Shown here: one piece after another, positions 1 to 3,616 of the stretch
Layout of the letters: each line of letters opens with the position of its first letter
Position numbering within the stretch: the first letter of the stretch is position 1
Source: an uncultured Eubacteriales bacterium
GTDB lineage: Bacteria > Bacillota > Clostridia > Lachnospirales > Lachnospiraceae
Reading direction: 5' to 3'
NCBI GenBank assembly: GCA_949297565.1
Contig: CASFUI010000154.1
Coordinates: forward strand, 1-5,059
Length of the DNA stretch: 5,059 nt
Notes under the pieces: model-generated
Told to the model about the DNA's origin: nothing
Databases searched by the model: none
What the model saw: the letters and a program-made list of their open reading frames with translations, nothing else
Program-made: the position numbers and the translations under genes

Positions 1-221
1 CTATAAGCGACACCTTTAACTTAAAAACCTCTAACGGCTCTATTACCGTAAACGCCGACAAGCCTCAGTCCTCATACAGCCTGTACGCAGACACGAGCAA
101 CGGCCCAATAAAAATAAACGGCGATAAGGTTTCTGACGATTACAGCAGAATTTCGTCAAGCCAAAACAGTATAACCGCGAAAACAAGCAATGGCTCGATT
201 AATTTTAATTTTCAGAATTAA
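1..221 (+). CDS. DUF4097-type beta-repeat surface protein, C-terminal fragment
   Basis: This is the last 72 codons of a gene that begins before the window; the first whole codon is at position 3 and the stop TAA is at 219-221. The residues form short alternating beta-strands with three copies of a T-S-N-G-x-I motif (KTSNGSITV, DTSNGPIKI, KTSNGSINF). This spacing is typical of DUF4097 (putative adhesin or 'toastrack') domains, which build right-handed beta structures outside the membrane or on the cell surface in Bacillota and often follow a PspC-like or membrane-anchored N-terminus. The N-terminus is not visible, so anchoring cannot be judged. The stretch is rich in Ser, Asn and Asp with no Cys, as expected for an exported domain. 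A terminator follows 20 bases after the stop, so this is the last gene of its transcript. The family call rests on the repeat pattern alone; the cellular role is unknown. Confidence 0.7.
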   Translation, partial: ISDTFNLKTSNGSITVNADKPQSSYSLYADTSNGPIKINGDKVSDDYSRISSSQNSITAKTSNGSINFNFQN

Positions 222-240
222 TGAATAAACATTTTGCGAA

Positions 241-277
241 GAAGCGCGGCAGGCTTTAAGTCTGCCCGCTTCTTTTT
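241..277 (+). terminator. Rho-independent terminator after the DUF4097 gene
   Basis: GAAGCG (241-246) pairs with CGCTTC (267-272), and GGCAG (248-252) pairs with CTGCC (262-266). C247 is bulged and the loop is about 9 bases. Five T follow at 273-277. The T run overlaps the stop codon of the converging trxB gene (276-278). On the opposite strand the stem is not followed directly by a T run, so it probably acts mainly on plus-strand transcripts. Confidence 0.8.
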
Positions 278-1211
278 AAGTATCGCTCTCACCATTTTGC
301 GCAATATATTTTTCCGCAAAGTGCGCAGCCACAGCGCCGTCCGAGACGGCGGTCACTATCTGGCGGAGTTCTTTGGCGCGCACATCACCGGCGGCATATA
401 CTCCTGCGACATCTGTTTTAGTAGTCTCATCGGCAATTATATATCCGTTTTCATCAAGCTTGACCTCATCTTTGAGGAAATCTGTTGCCGGCTTTCTCCC
501 TATACTGATAAAAATTCCGTCACACATTATGTCAATAATTTGCCCGGTGACGACATTTTTTATTTTCGCGCCTGCTACTCTTCCATCTAAGATAAACGCC
601 TCAACGGTGCTGTTCCATATAAATTCTGCATTATCAGCTTTCATTAAAGGTTCATGATATATTTTTTCGGCTCTGAGCGTATCTCTCCTGTGAACAACAT
701 ACACCTTTGAGGCAAGTCTTGAGAGATACAGAGCATCTGATACGGCTGAATTTCCTCCCCCTACTACTATAACAGTTTTTCCCTTATAAAATATACCGTC
801 ACAGTGAGCGCAGTAATGAATTCCTTTGCCTATAAGCTCCTTTTCCCCCGGCAGACCTAATTCACGCGGATTAGCTCCTGAAGCGATAACAACAGTTTTA
901 CCGAAAAAATTTTCTCCTGAGGTTTTTATCTTCTTAATATTTTCGGAAAAATCAACCGATTTTACCTCAGCATATTCGGTTTTTGCGCCAAAACGCTCGG
1001 CACACTTCTGCATTTTTATCCCCAGTTCAAATCCGTCAATCCCCTCCTCAAATCCCGGATAATTATCTATATCTCCGGTCAGCGCCATCTGACCTCCAGC
1101 GGATATTCTCTCTATTAAAACGGTATCAAGTCCTGCGCGTGACGCATATAGCGCCGCGGTATATCCGGCAGGACCGCCTCCGATTATAACCGCATCATAA
1201 ATTTTTTTCAT
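276..1211 (-). CDS. trxB: Thioredoxin reductase (NADPH), TrxB
   Basis: A 311-residue FAD flavoprotein that passes electrons from NADPH to thioredoxin in the cytoplasm, supporting disulfide reduction and redox defence. Visible motifs: FAD dinucleotide fold GGGPAG (11-16); redox-active CAHC (Cys134, Cys137) followed by DG; second dinucleotide fold GGGNSA (151-156); NADPH 2'-phosphate site HRRDTLRA (174-181); and C-terminal FAD motif AAGDVR (273-278) with the LRQIVTA segment. These match the low-molecular-weight TrxB type, and the NADPH motif argues against a ferredoxin-dependent homologue. The length is normal for the family. I chose the start at 1211 because GAGGA lies 5 bases upstream and the protein then begins M-K-K-I-Y-D-A-V, as in relatives. 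The frame stays open to an ATG at 1328, but that start has no SD and would add 39 unrelated residues translated from the leader. Convergent with the DUF4097 gene, divergent from the DUF134 gene. Confidence 0.95.
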   Translation of the reverse strand: MKKIYDAVIIGGGPAGYTAALYASRAGLDTVLIERISAGGQMALTGDIDNYPGFEEGIDGFELGIKMQKCAERFGAKTEYAEVKSVDFSENIKKIKTSGENFFGKTVVIASGANPRELGLPGEKELIGKGIHYCAHCDGIFYKGKTVIVVGGGNSAVSDALYLSRLASKVYVVHRRDTLRAEKIYHEPLMKADNAEFIWNSTVEAFILDGRVAGAKIKNVVTGQIIDIMCDGIFISIGRKPATDFLKDEVKLDENGYIIADETTKTDVAGVYAAGDVRAKELRQIVTAVSDGAVAAHFAEKYIAQNGESDT

Positions 1212-1216
1212 TTTCA

Positions 1217-1221
1217 TCCTC
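1217..1221 (-). promoter_or_regulatory. trxB Shine-Dalgarno site (decides the start)
   Basis: GAGGA on the minus strand, 5 bases before the ATG at 1211-1209. Two other in-frame ATGs (1223-1221 and 1217-1215) overlap this site and have no SD of their own, so 1211 is the best start. The site is the 3' end of the conserved GAAATGAGGA segment shared with the NifX-like gene leader. Confidence 0.8.
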
Positions 1222-1282
1222 ATTTCCGCGCACGCTTTTTGTAAATTGCAGGCTTGTACCAAGTGCGCCGGAACAAAGCCTG
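1217..1282 (-). promoter_or_regulatory. Structured trxB leader: candidate riboswitch-like pseudoknot, copy 1
   Basis: Read on the minus strand from 1282 to 1217. Stem 1: CAGGCTT (1282-1276) pairs with AAGCCTG (1255-1249). It can extend past a bulged U1275 by G1274-C1256 and U1273-A1257. Stem 2: GCGCAC (1268-1263) pairs with GTGCGC (1233-1228). The 5' arm of stem 2 lies in the loop of stem 1 and its partner lies beyond, which is the H-type pseudoknot order. The third loop (1248-1234) is A/U-rich and contains ACAAAAA. The conserved GAAATGAGGA (1226-1217) follows and includes the SD. The same layout, with the same loop and SD sequence, recurs on the plus strand at 1828-1893. No U run follows, so control would act on translation start, not termination. 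It matches no class I know; the ligand is unknown. The fold is predicted by eye only. Confidence 0.65.
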
Positions 1283-1283
1283 A

Positions 1284-1306
1284 GTGTGACAACTTGTTTT
1301 TCACAC
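1284..1306. repeat. GTGTGA/TCACAC inverted repeat upstream of the trxB leader
   Basis: GTGTGA (1284-1289) and TCACAC (1301-1306) are separated by 11 bases, just upstream of the trxB structured leader. It could be a weak protein-binding dyad or a short hairpin in the leader. The spacing does not fit a CRP-type site (6-base spacer). No function is assigned. Confidence 0.35.
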
Positions 1307-1343
1307 AGAATACTCTTTCTGTTTCCATATAGTTTGCTCAATT

Positions 1344-1365
1344 TTCACAATTTTCTTCACAATTT
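1344..1365. repeat. Two 10-bp direct repeats upstream of trxB
   Basis: TTCACAATTT occurs at 1344-1353 and again at 1356-1365, a 12-base period, in an AT-rich stretch between trxB and the DUF134 promoter. On the minus strand it reads AAATTGTGAA twice, with a third partial TTGAGC beyond. It may be an operator or the UP region of a trxB promoter. I could not place a convincing -35/-10 pair for trxB in this region. Confidence 0.4.
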
Positions 1366-1381
1366 AATTTTAAAAGCATAA

Positions 1382-1410
1382 TTGACATATGCCATAAACG
1401 CGATTACAAT
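1382..1410 (+). promoter_or_regulatory. Strong sigma-A type promoter for the DUF134 gene
   Basis: A perfect -35 TTGACA (1382-1387) and a -10 TACAAT (1405-1410, 5 of 6 consensus bases) are separated by exactly 17 bases. The predicted transcription start near 1417 gives a leader of about 33 bases ending in AGGAGG (1440-1445), 4 bases before the ATG at 1450. The -35 box lies inside the left arm of an inverted repeat, so repression is likely. Confidence 0.85.
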
Positions 1411-1428
1411 GTAAATATCATATGTCAA
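1382..1428. promoter_or_regulatory. Perfect 10-bp inverted repeat flanking the DUF134 promoter (candidate operator)
   Basis: TTGACATATG (1382-1391) and CATATGTCAA (1419-1428) are exact reverse complements separated by 27 bases. The left arm contains the -35 box and the right arm covers the expected transcription start. Each arm also contains the small palindrome CATATG. The two centres are 37 bases apart, about three and a half helical turns. A repressor bound at both arms would block the promoter; the natural candidate is the DUF134 protein itself (autoregulation), but that is inference. Confidence 0.6.
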
Positions 1429-1449
1429 TAACTAATAAAAGGAGGATAA

Positions 1450-1815
1450 ATGCCAAGACCCATAAAATGCAGAAAAGTATGCAGGCTGCCCGATGTGAAC
1501 GAATTTCGCCCCGCAGGCGGTAAAAACAGATGTGTCATACTGACCGTAGATGAATACGAAACTATAAGACTAATAGACAGGGAGGGATTTTCACAGGAGG
1601 AATGCGCGGGCTTTATGCAGATTGCCAGAACTACCGTCCAGCAAATCTACAATTCTGCCAGAGTTAAAATCGCAGAGGCCTTAGTTGACGGTACCGGAAT
1701 CCGTATCGAGGGCGGCAGCTATACGCTTTGTGACGGAAGCGAAAAACATTGCCGCTGCGGCGGGTGCAACAAACACCGTTCCATGATTTGTGACAATAAC
1801 CGCAGACAGTTATAA
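1450..1815 (+). CDS. DUF134 (UPF0251) family HTH DNA-binding protein
   Basis: A 121-residue protein with the hallmarks of DUF134: N-terminal MPRP, a DEYETIRLID segment (34-43) followed by EGFSQEECAG, a helix-turn-helix resembling sigma factor region 4 (about 46-78), and the family-typical IEGG (86-89). These are presumed cytoplasmic transcription regulators; few have been tested. This member has nine cysteines, including C7 and C11 near the start and a C-terminal cluster (C101, C103, C106, C114 with H100 and H109), which suggests a metal or iron-sulfur site that could sense metal or redox state. It sits directly upstream of a NifX/NifB-domain gene, a common pairing in anaerobes. The SD AGGAGG at 1440-1445 supports the start. 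A strong promoter with a dyad precedes it, suggesting autoregulation (inference). Confidence 0.9.
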   Translation: MPRPIKCRKVCRLPDVNEFRPAGGKNRCVILTVDEYETIRLIDREGFSQEECAGFMQIARTTVQQIYNSARVKIAEALVDGTGIRIEGGSYTLCDGSEKHCRCGGCNKHRSMICDNNRRQL

Positions 1816-1816
1816 T
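1788..1816 (+). promoter_or_regulatory. Internal promoter for the NifX-like gene
   Basis: TTGTGA (1788-1793, 4 of 6 consensus) and a perfect TATAAT (1811-1816) are separated by 17 bases, overlapping the last codons and stop of the DUF134 gene. The predicted transcript start near 1823 would place the structured leader (from 1828) at the very 5' end of the RNA, as is usual for riboswitch-type elements. Confidence 0.65.
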
Positions 1817-1827
1817 ACTATTATCAA

Positions 1828-1893
1828 CAGGTTTGTGTATGCGCTGCCGCCACAAGCCTGAAATACAAAAAATGGCAGCGCAGAAATGAGGAG
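1828..1893 (+). promoter_or_regulatory. Structured leader of the NifX-like gene: candidate riboswitch-like pseudoknot, copy 2
   Basis: Stem 1: CAGGTTTGTG (1828-1837) pairs with CACAAGCCTG (1851-1860), 10 pairs including one G-U. Stem 2: GCGCTGCC (1841-1848) pairs with GGCAGCGC (1874-1881), extendable by U1840-A1882. The arms alternate (1, 2, 1', 2'), giving an H-type pseudoknot with loops of about 3, 2 and 13 bases. The third loop, AAATACAAAAAAT, is almost pure A, as expected for a loop lying in a stem's minor groove. GAAATGAGGA follows (1883-1892) with the SD. Compared with the trxB copy, stem 2 keeps GCGC/GCGC but the next two pairs change U-A to A-U and G-C to C-G, which supports pairing in RNA. 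An eight- or nine-pair stem 2 is long for such a short first loop, so the two stems might instead be alternative folds. Confidence 0.7.
1888..1893 (+). promoter_or_regulatory. Shine-Dalgarno site of the NifX-like gene (decides the start)
   Basis: GAGGAG ends 4 bases before the ATG at 1898. An in-frame ATG at 1886 overlaps this site and lacks an SD, so 1898 is the better start. It lies five to six bases beyond stem 2 of the leader, within reach of control by that fold. Confidence 0.75.
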
Positions 1894-1897
1894 AATT

Positions 1898-2281
1898 ATG
1901 AAAATTGCAGTAACTTACGAAAACGGAGAGATTTTTCAGCACTTCGGTCATACCGAACAATTTAAGATTTACAATGTGGAGGACGGAAAAATTGTTTCCT
2001 CAGAAACAGTCAGCACTAACGGCAGCGGGCACGGCGCTCTGGCTGGGCTTCTCCTATCATTGAATGTCGACGTGCTGATATGCGGCGGCATAGGCGGCGG
2101 AGCCCGCGCCGCGTTATCAGAGGCTGGTATAAAGCTATATGGCGGCGTACAGGGAAGCGCCGACAAAGCAGCGGAAAGCTTTGTCTCAGGTACACTCGAC
2201 TACAACCCTGACGCCGAATGCGAACATCATGGTCATCACGGCGAGGGGCATGACTGCGGCAATCACAGCCGGTGTCATTAA
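1898..2281 (+). CDS. NifX/NifB-domain (dinitrogenase iron-molybdenum cofactor type) protein with His/Cys tail
   Basis: A 127-residue cytoplasmic protein of the Nitro_FeMo-Co family (PF02579). Visible family features: MKIAVTYENG start, FGHTEQF (16-22), the turn CGGIGGGAR (62-70) and GVQGSADKAAESF (83-95). The fold resembles ribonuclease H and binds iron-molybdenum or iron-sulfur cluster precursors in NifX, NafY and the NifB C-terminus. Short stand-alone members in non-fixing anaerobes have no settled role, though metal-cluster carriage is likely. Unusually, the last 20 residues (108-127) hold seven His and three Cys, a probable metal-binding or metal-storage tail. No nif structural genes are in view, so nitrogen fixation should not be assumed. 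It follows the DUF134 regulator gene by 82 bases and has its own promoter and a structured leader shared with trxB. No clear plus-strand terminator follows. Confidence 0.9.
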   Translation: MKIAVTYENGEIFQHFGHTEQFKIYNVEDGKIVSSETVSTNGSGHGALAGLLLSLNVDVLICGGIGGGARAALSEAGIKLYGGVQGSADKAAESFVSGTLDYNPDAECEHHGHHGEGHDCGNHSRCH

Positions 2282-2448
2282 AAGCCGCATTTTCTTTATG
2301 TGAGATGTACGCAGGAGGACTTTTCGCGATGCACTGGTTCGTAAAAACAGCGGGACAGCTTCGGCTGTCCCGCTGATAAAGTCTGATATTATAAGTGCAC
2401 CTCATTACTTAGTGTTATATGGCCATCTTTAATGTGAGCGGAAGAAAA
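2282..2448. other. Convergent intergenic region
   Basis: 167 bases between the NifX-like gene and the 42-residue gene. It holds the minus-strand terminator and a 15-codon plus-strand frame (2329-2376) that begins 10 bases after a perfect AGGAGG (2313-2318) and ends in the terminator stem. I see no other gene or RNA in it. Confidence 0.5.
2343..2374 (-). terminator. Rho-independent terminator of the minus-strand corrinoid unit
   Basis: A perfect 11-pair stem: AGCGGGACAGC (2349-2359) with its complement at 2364-2374 and a 4-base loop, TTCG on the plus strand and CGAA on the minus strand. On the minus strand it is followed by G and then five T (2347-2343). On the plus strand no T run follows, so the direction is minus. 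It lies about 75 bases beyond the stop of the 42-residue gene. Confidence 0.85.
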
Positions 2449-2577
2449 CTACTGCTCAGACTTTTTATCCTGACCGCTTTCTTCCTGCTTTCCGTCGCCC
2501 TTCTCAAGCCTGTAGGCAAAAATAGAGCCTGCAACTGCCATTACAGTAAGTACTGCCGCAATAATATTCATTACCAT
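2449..2577 (-). CDS. Small single-pass membrane protein, 42 residues, unknown function
   Basis: The ATG at 2577 has AGGAGA (2591-2586) 8 bases upstream; the stop is TAG at 2451-2449. Residues 3-22 form one hydrophobic helix (MNIIAAVLTVMAVAGSIFAY). It is followed by Arg-Leu-Glu-Lys and a polar, charged tail (23-42) rich in Lys, Glu, Gln and Asp and without Cys or His. A cytoplasmic tail is plausible but the orientation is uncertain. It is the last gene before the terminator at 2343-2374 and lies downstream of a 137-residue two-helix protein, with a hairpin between them that embeds the upstream stop codon and touches this gene's SD. The clean SD, the helix and the position make it likely to be real despite its size. 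An alternative start two codons in (2571) has a worse SD spacing. I do not recognise a family. Confidence 0.7.
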   Translation of the reverse strand: MVMNIIAAVLTVMAVAGSIFAYRLEKGDGKQEESGQDKKSEQ

Positions 2578-2589
2578 ATTCAATTTCTC

Positions 2590-2639
2590 CTGTCATAAAT
2601 TATTACCGGACTTAACCGGCGGCTTTAAATTTATGACAG
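2590..2639 (-). promoter_or_regulatory. 12-bp inverted repeat coupling two small membrane-protein genes
   Basis: CTGTCATAAATT (2590-2601) and its exact complement (2628-2639) are separated by 26 bases. In the minus-strand RNA the first arm contains the last codons and TAA stop (2633-2631) of the 137-residue gene. The second arm ends at the first bases of the AGGAGA ribosome site of the 42-residue gene. A ribosome finishing the first gene would open the stem and expose the second start, a classic layout for translational coupling. There is no T run, so it is not a terminator. The coupling role is inferred. Confidence 0.6.
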
Positions 2640-3044
2640 TACGCCCTTTTCACCGTCCTGGTGATGTATATACCGTATAATAATACGCCTGCTGCTCACC
2701 CATTTTTCAACGCACAGATACTCTTTGTGCACAAAAACGGCGAACACAAACATCATTATAAACAACATTACTATTGCACAGATATTAATTCTCAAATCAC
2801 CCTGTGTATTTACAGCTTCTTTTTCCTGGACATTTACATTTTTAAGTCCCAGCAAATCCCCGGTACAGATTTCATTGCCCCCGTATGTGCTCTCTCTCAG
2901 CTGAAGAGTTGCGGGAACAGACATTCCGCCCTGCTGCCATTTATATTCGCTTTTCTGCGCGCCAAAACAAATCCCTGACAATATTACTGCCAGAGCAAGA
3001 AATATATATAAGGCTTTTCTGTTATATGTAAACGCTGATTTCAT
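2631..3044 (-). CDS. Two-helix membrane protein of unknown function, 137 residues
   Basis: I do not recognise a named family. Residues 11-28 form a hydrophobic segment after a basic N-terminus (a signal anchor or uncleaved signal). Residues 30-85 are polar and likely outside the cell, with one Cys (60). Residues 86-105 form a second strong helix. The tail (106-137) is basic, with VSSRR and a YIHHQDGEKG ending, and likely cytoplasmic. Short Clostridial membrane proteins with a similar Y-I-H-x-Q-D-G ending are familiar to me, but I cannot name them and this is weak recall. The start at 3044 has only a weak SD (GAAG, 11 bases upstream), and an in-frame stop lies 21-18 bases before the ATG, so no upstream start is possible. 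It lies 53 bases after cobU on the same strand and may share its transcript. A link to corrinoid metabolism is by position only. Confidence 0.7.
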   Translation of the reverse strand: MKSAFTYNRKALYIFLALAVILSGICFGAQKSEYKWQQGGMSVPATLQLRESTYGGNEICTGDLLGLKNVNVQEKEAVNTQGDLRINICAIVMLFIMMFVFAVFVHKEYLCVEKWVSSRRIIIRYIHHQDGEKGVLS

Positions 3045-3061
3045 ATTTTCTATAGCTTCTT

Positions 3062-3083
3062 TTTAATATTACTTTAATATTAC
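3062..3083. repeat. Tandem 11-bp direct repeat between cobU and the membrane-protein gene
   Basis: TTTAATATTAC occurs twice in perfect tandem (3062-3072, 3073-3083). An 11-base period is one helical turn, the spacing used by PhoB/OmpR-type response regulators for head-to-tail dimers. It lies 18 bases upstream of the 137-residue gene, so it may be an operator for that gene. A chance AT-rich duplication is the alternative. Confidence 0.45.
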
Positions 3084-3097
3084 TGATAGTGAACTGT

Positions 3098-3616
3098 CTA
3101 CTTCCATTTTACCGGGACAGAGTATACGACCTCTGTCACATGATCTGCGGCATTAAAAAGCTGCCTGTTAATACCGGCAAGACACTCTATATAAGCCCTT
3201 GTCTTATCATTATAGGAACAGCCGTCCGAAAAAACATCATTTGTCACAACAACTATATTACTACATTTTTTTATAATTGTCCTGCATTCTTCAAAAATTT
3301 TTTCGGAATGACCGTCTTCATCAAACATTTCATTTGCAACAAGGTTTGACATACATTCGATTAGAAGTGTTGAATTATGCGGATTTTCAATTTTCCCGAG
3401 CACCTGTGAGATATTACGCTGCTGCTCTATTGTTGTAAACCCCTTGCCGCGTCTTAATTCCCTGTGACGGGCAATTCGCTTTCTGCCCTCGCTTCCGTAC
3501 GGCATCATGGCAGCAATATAATATTTCCGCTCATTTTCACCCGCAAGAGCACATGCCAGATTTTCCGCGTACTCTGATTTTCCGCTGCCGCTGGCCCCGA
3601 ATACTACCTCAAACAT
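3098..3616 (-). CDS. cobU: Adenosylcobinamide kinase / adenosylcobinamide-phosphate guanylyltransferase, CobU type
   Basis: A 172-residue cytoplasmic enzyme that phosphorylates adenosylcobinamide and then transfers GMP to form adenosyl-GDP-cobinamide, the donor for the lower nucleotide loop of cobalamin. Visible motifs: P-loop GASGSGKS (7-14) at the extreme N-terminus as in CobU; RIARHRELRRGKGFTTIE (47-64), where His51 is the likely guanylylated residue; LLIECMSNLVANEMF (84-98) in place of the more usual DCLT-type stretch; VVVTNDVFSDG (122-132) in place of the usual S-N-E-V-G; and an ending SVPVKWK like the family's G-I-P-x-x-x. The variant motifs suggest a divergent Clostridial form, so nucleotide preference could differ. 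The start is fixed by GGAGG (3628-3624), 7 bases upstream. It overlaps the end of the CbiA-CobT gene by 13 bases, implying translational coupling. cobS, often next, is not in this window. Confidence 0.9.
   Translation of the reverse strand: MFEVVFGASGSGKSEYAENLACALAGENERKYYIAAMMPYGSEGRKRIARHRELRRGKGFTTIEQQRNISQVLGKIENPHNSTLLIECMSNLVANEMFDEDGHSEKIFEECRTIIKKCSNIVVVTNDVFSDGCSYNDKTRAYIECLAGINRQLFNAADHVTEVVYSVPVKWK

Noticed and set aside
1212..1328. N-terminal extension of TrxB to the ATG at 1328
   Set aside because: There is no SD at 1328, the added residues do not resemble TrxB, and the stretch coincides with the repeated RNA motif; the start at 1211 has a good SD and a family-standard N-terminus.
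1344..1365. Rex (NADH-sensing repressor) operator
   Set aside because: Rex sites are inverted TTGTGA/TCACAA pairs; here the copies are direct repeats, and the only nearby inverted pair (1284-1306) has the wrong sequence and spacing.
1400..1428. Divergent minus-strand promoter starting from the right arm TTGACA
   Set aside because: At 16-18 bases downstream on the minus strand there is no acceptable -10 sequence; the arm is better explained as an operator half.
1828..1893. Known riboswitch classes (preQ1-I, SAM-II, guanidine-III, fluoride)
   Set aside because: The pseudoknot layout and A-rich loop recall preQ1-I, but the conserved core bases I remember for these classes are absent and stem lengths differ. 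An Rfam scan would decide.
1450..2281. Nitrogen-fixation locus
   Set aside because: Only a NifX/NifB-domain protein and a DUF134 regulator are present; such pairs are common in anaerobes that do not fix nitrogen, and no nitrogenase genes are seen.
2349..2374. Terminator for the NifX-like gene on the plus strand
   Set aside because: The stem is not followed by T residues on the plus strand (GATAAAG follows), so it acts on the minus strand.
2329..2376. 15-codon plus-strand peptide gene after a perfect AGGAGG
   Set aside because: It runs into the terminator stem, has no plus-strand gene downstream to regulate, and its 10-base SD spacing is long; probably chance or a relic.
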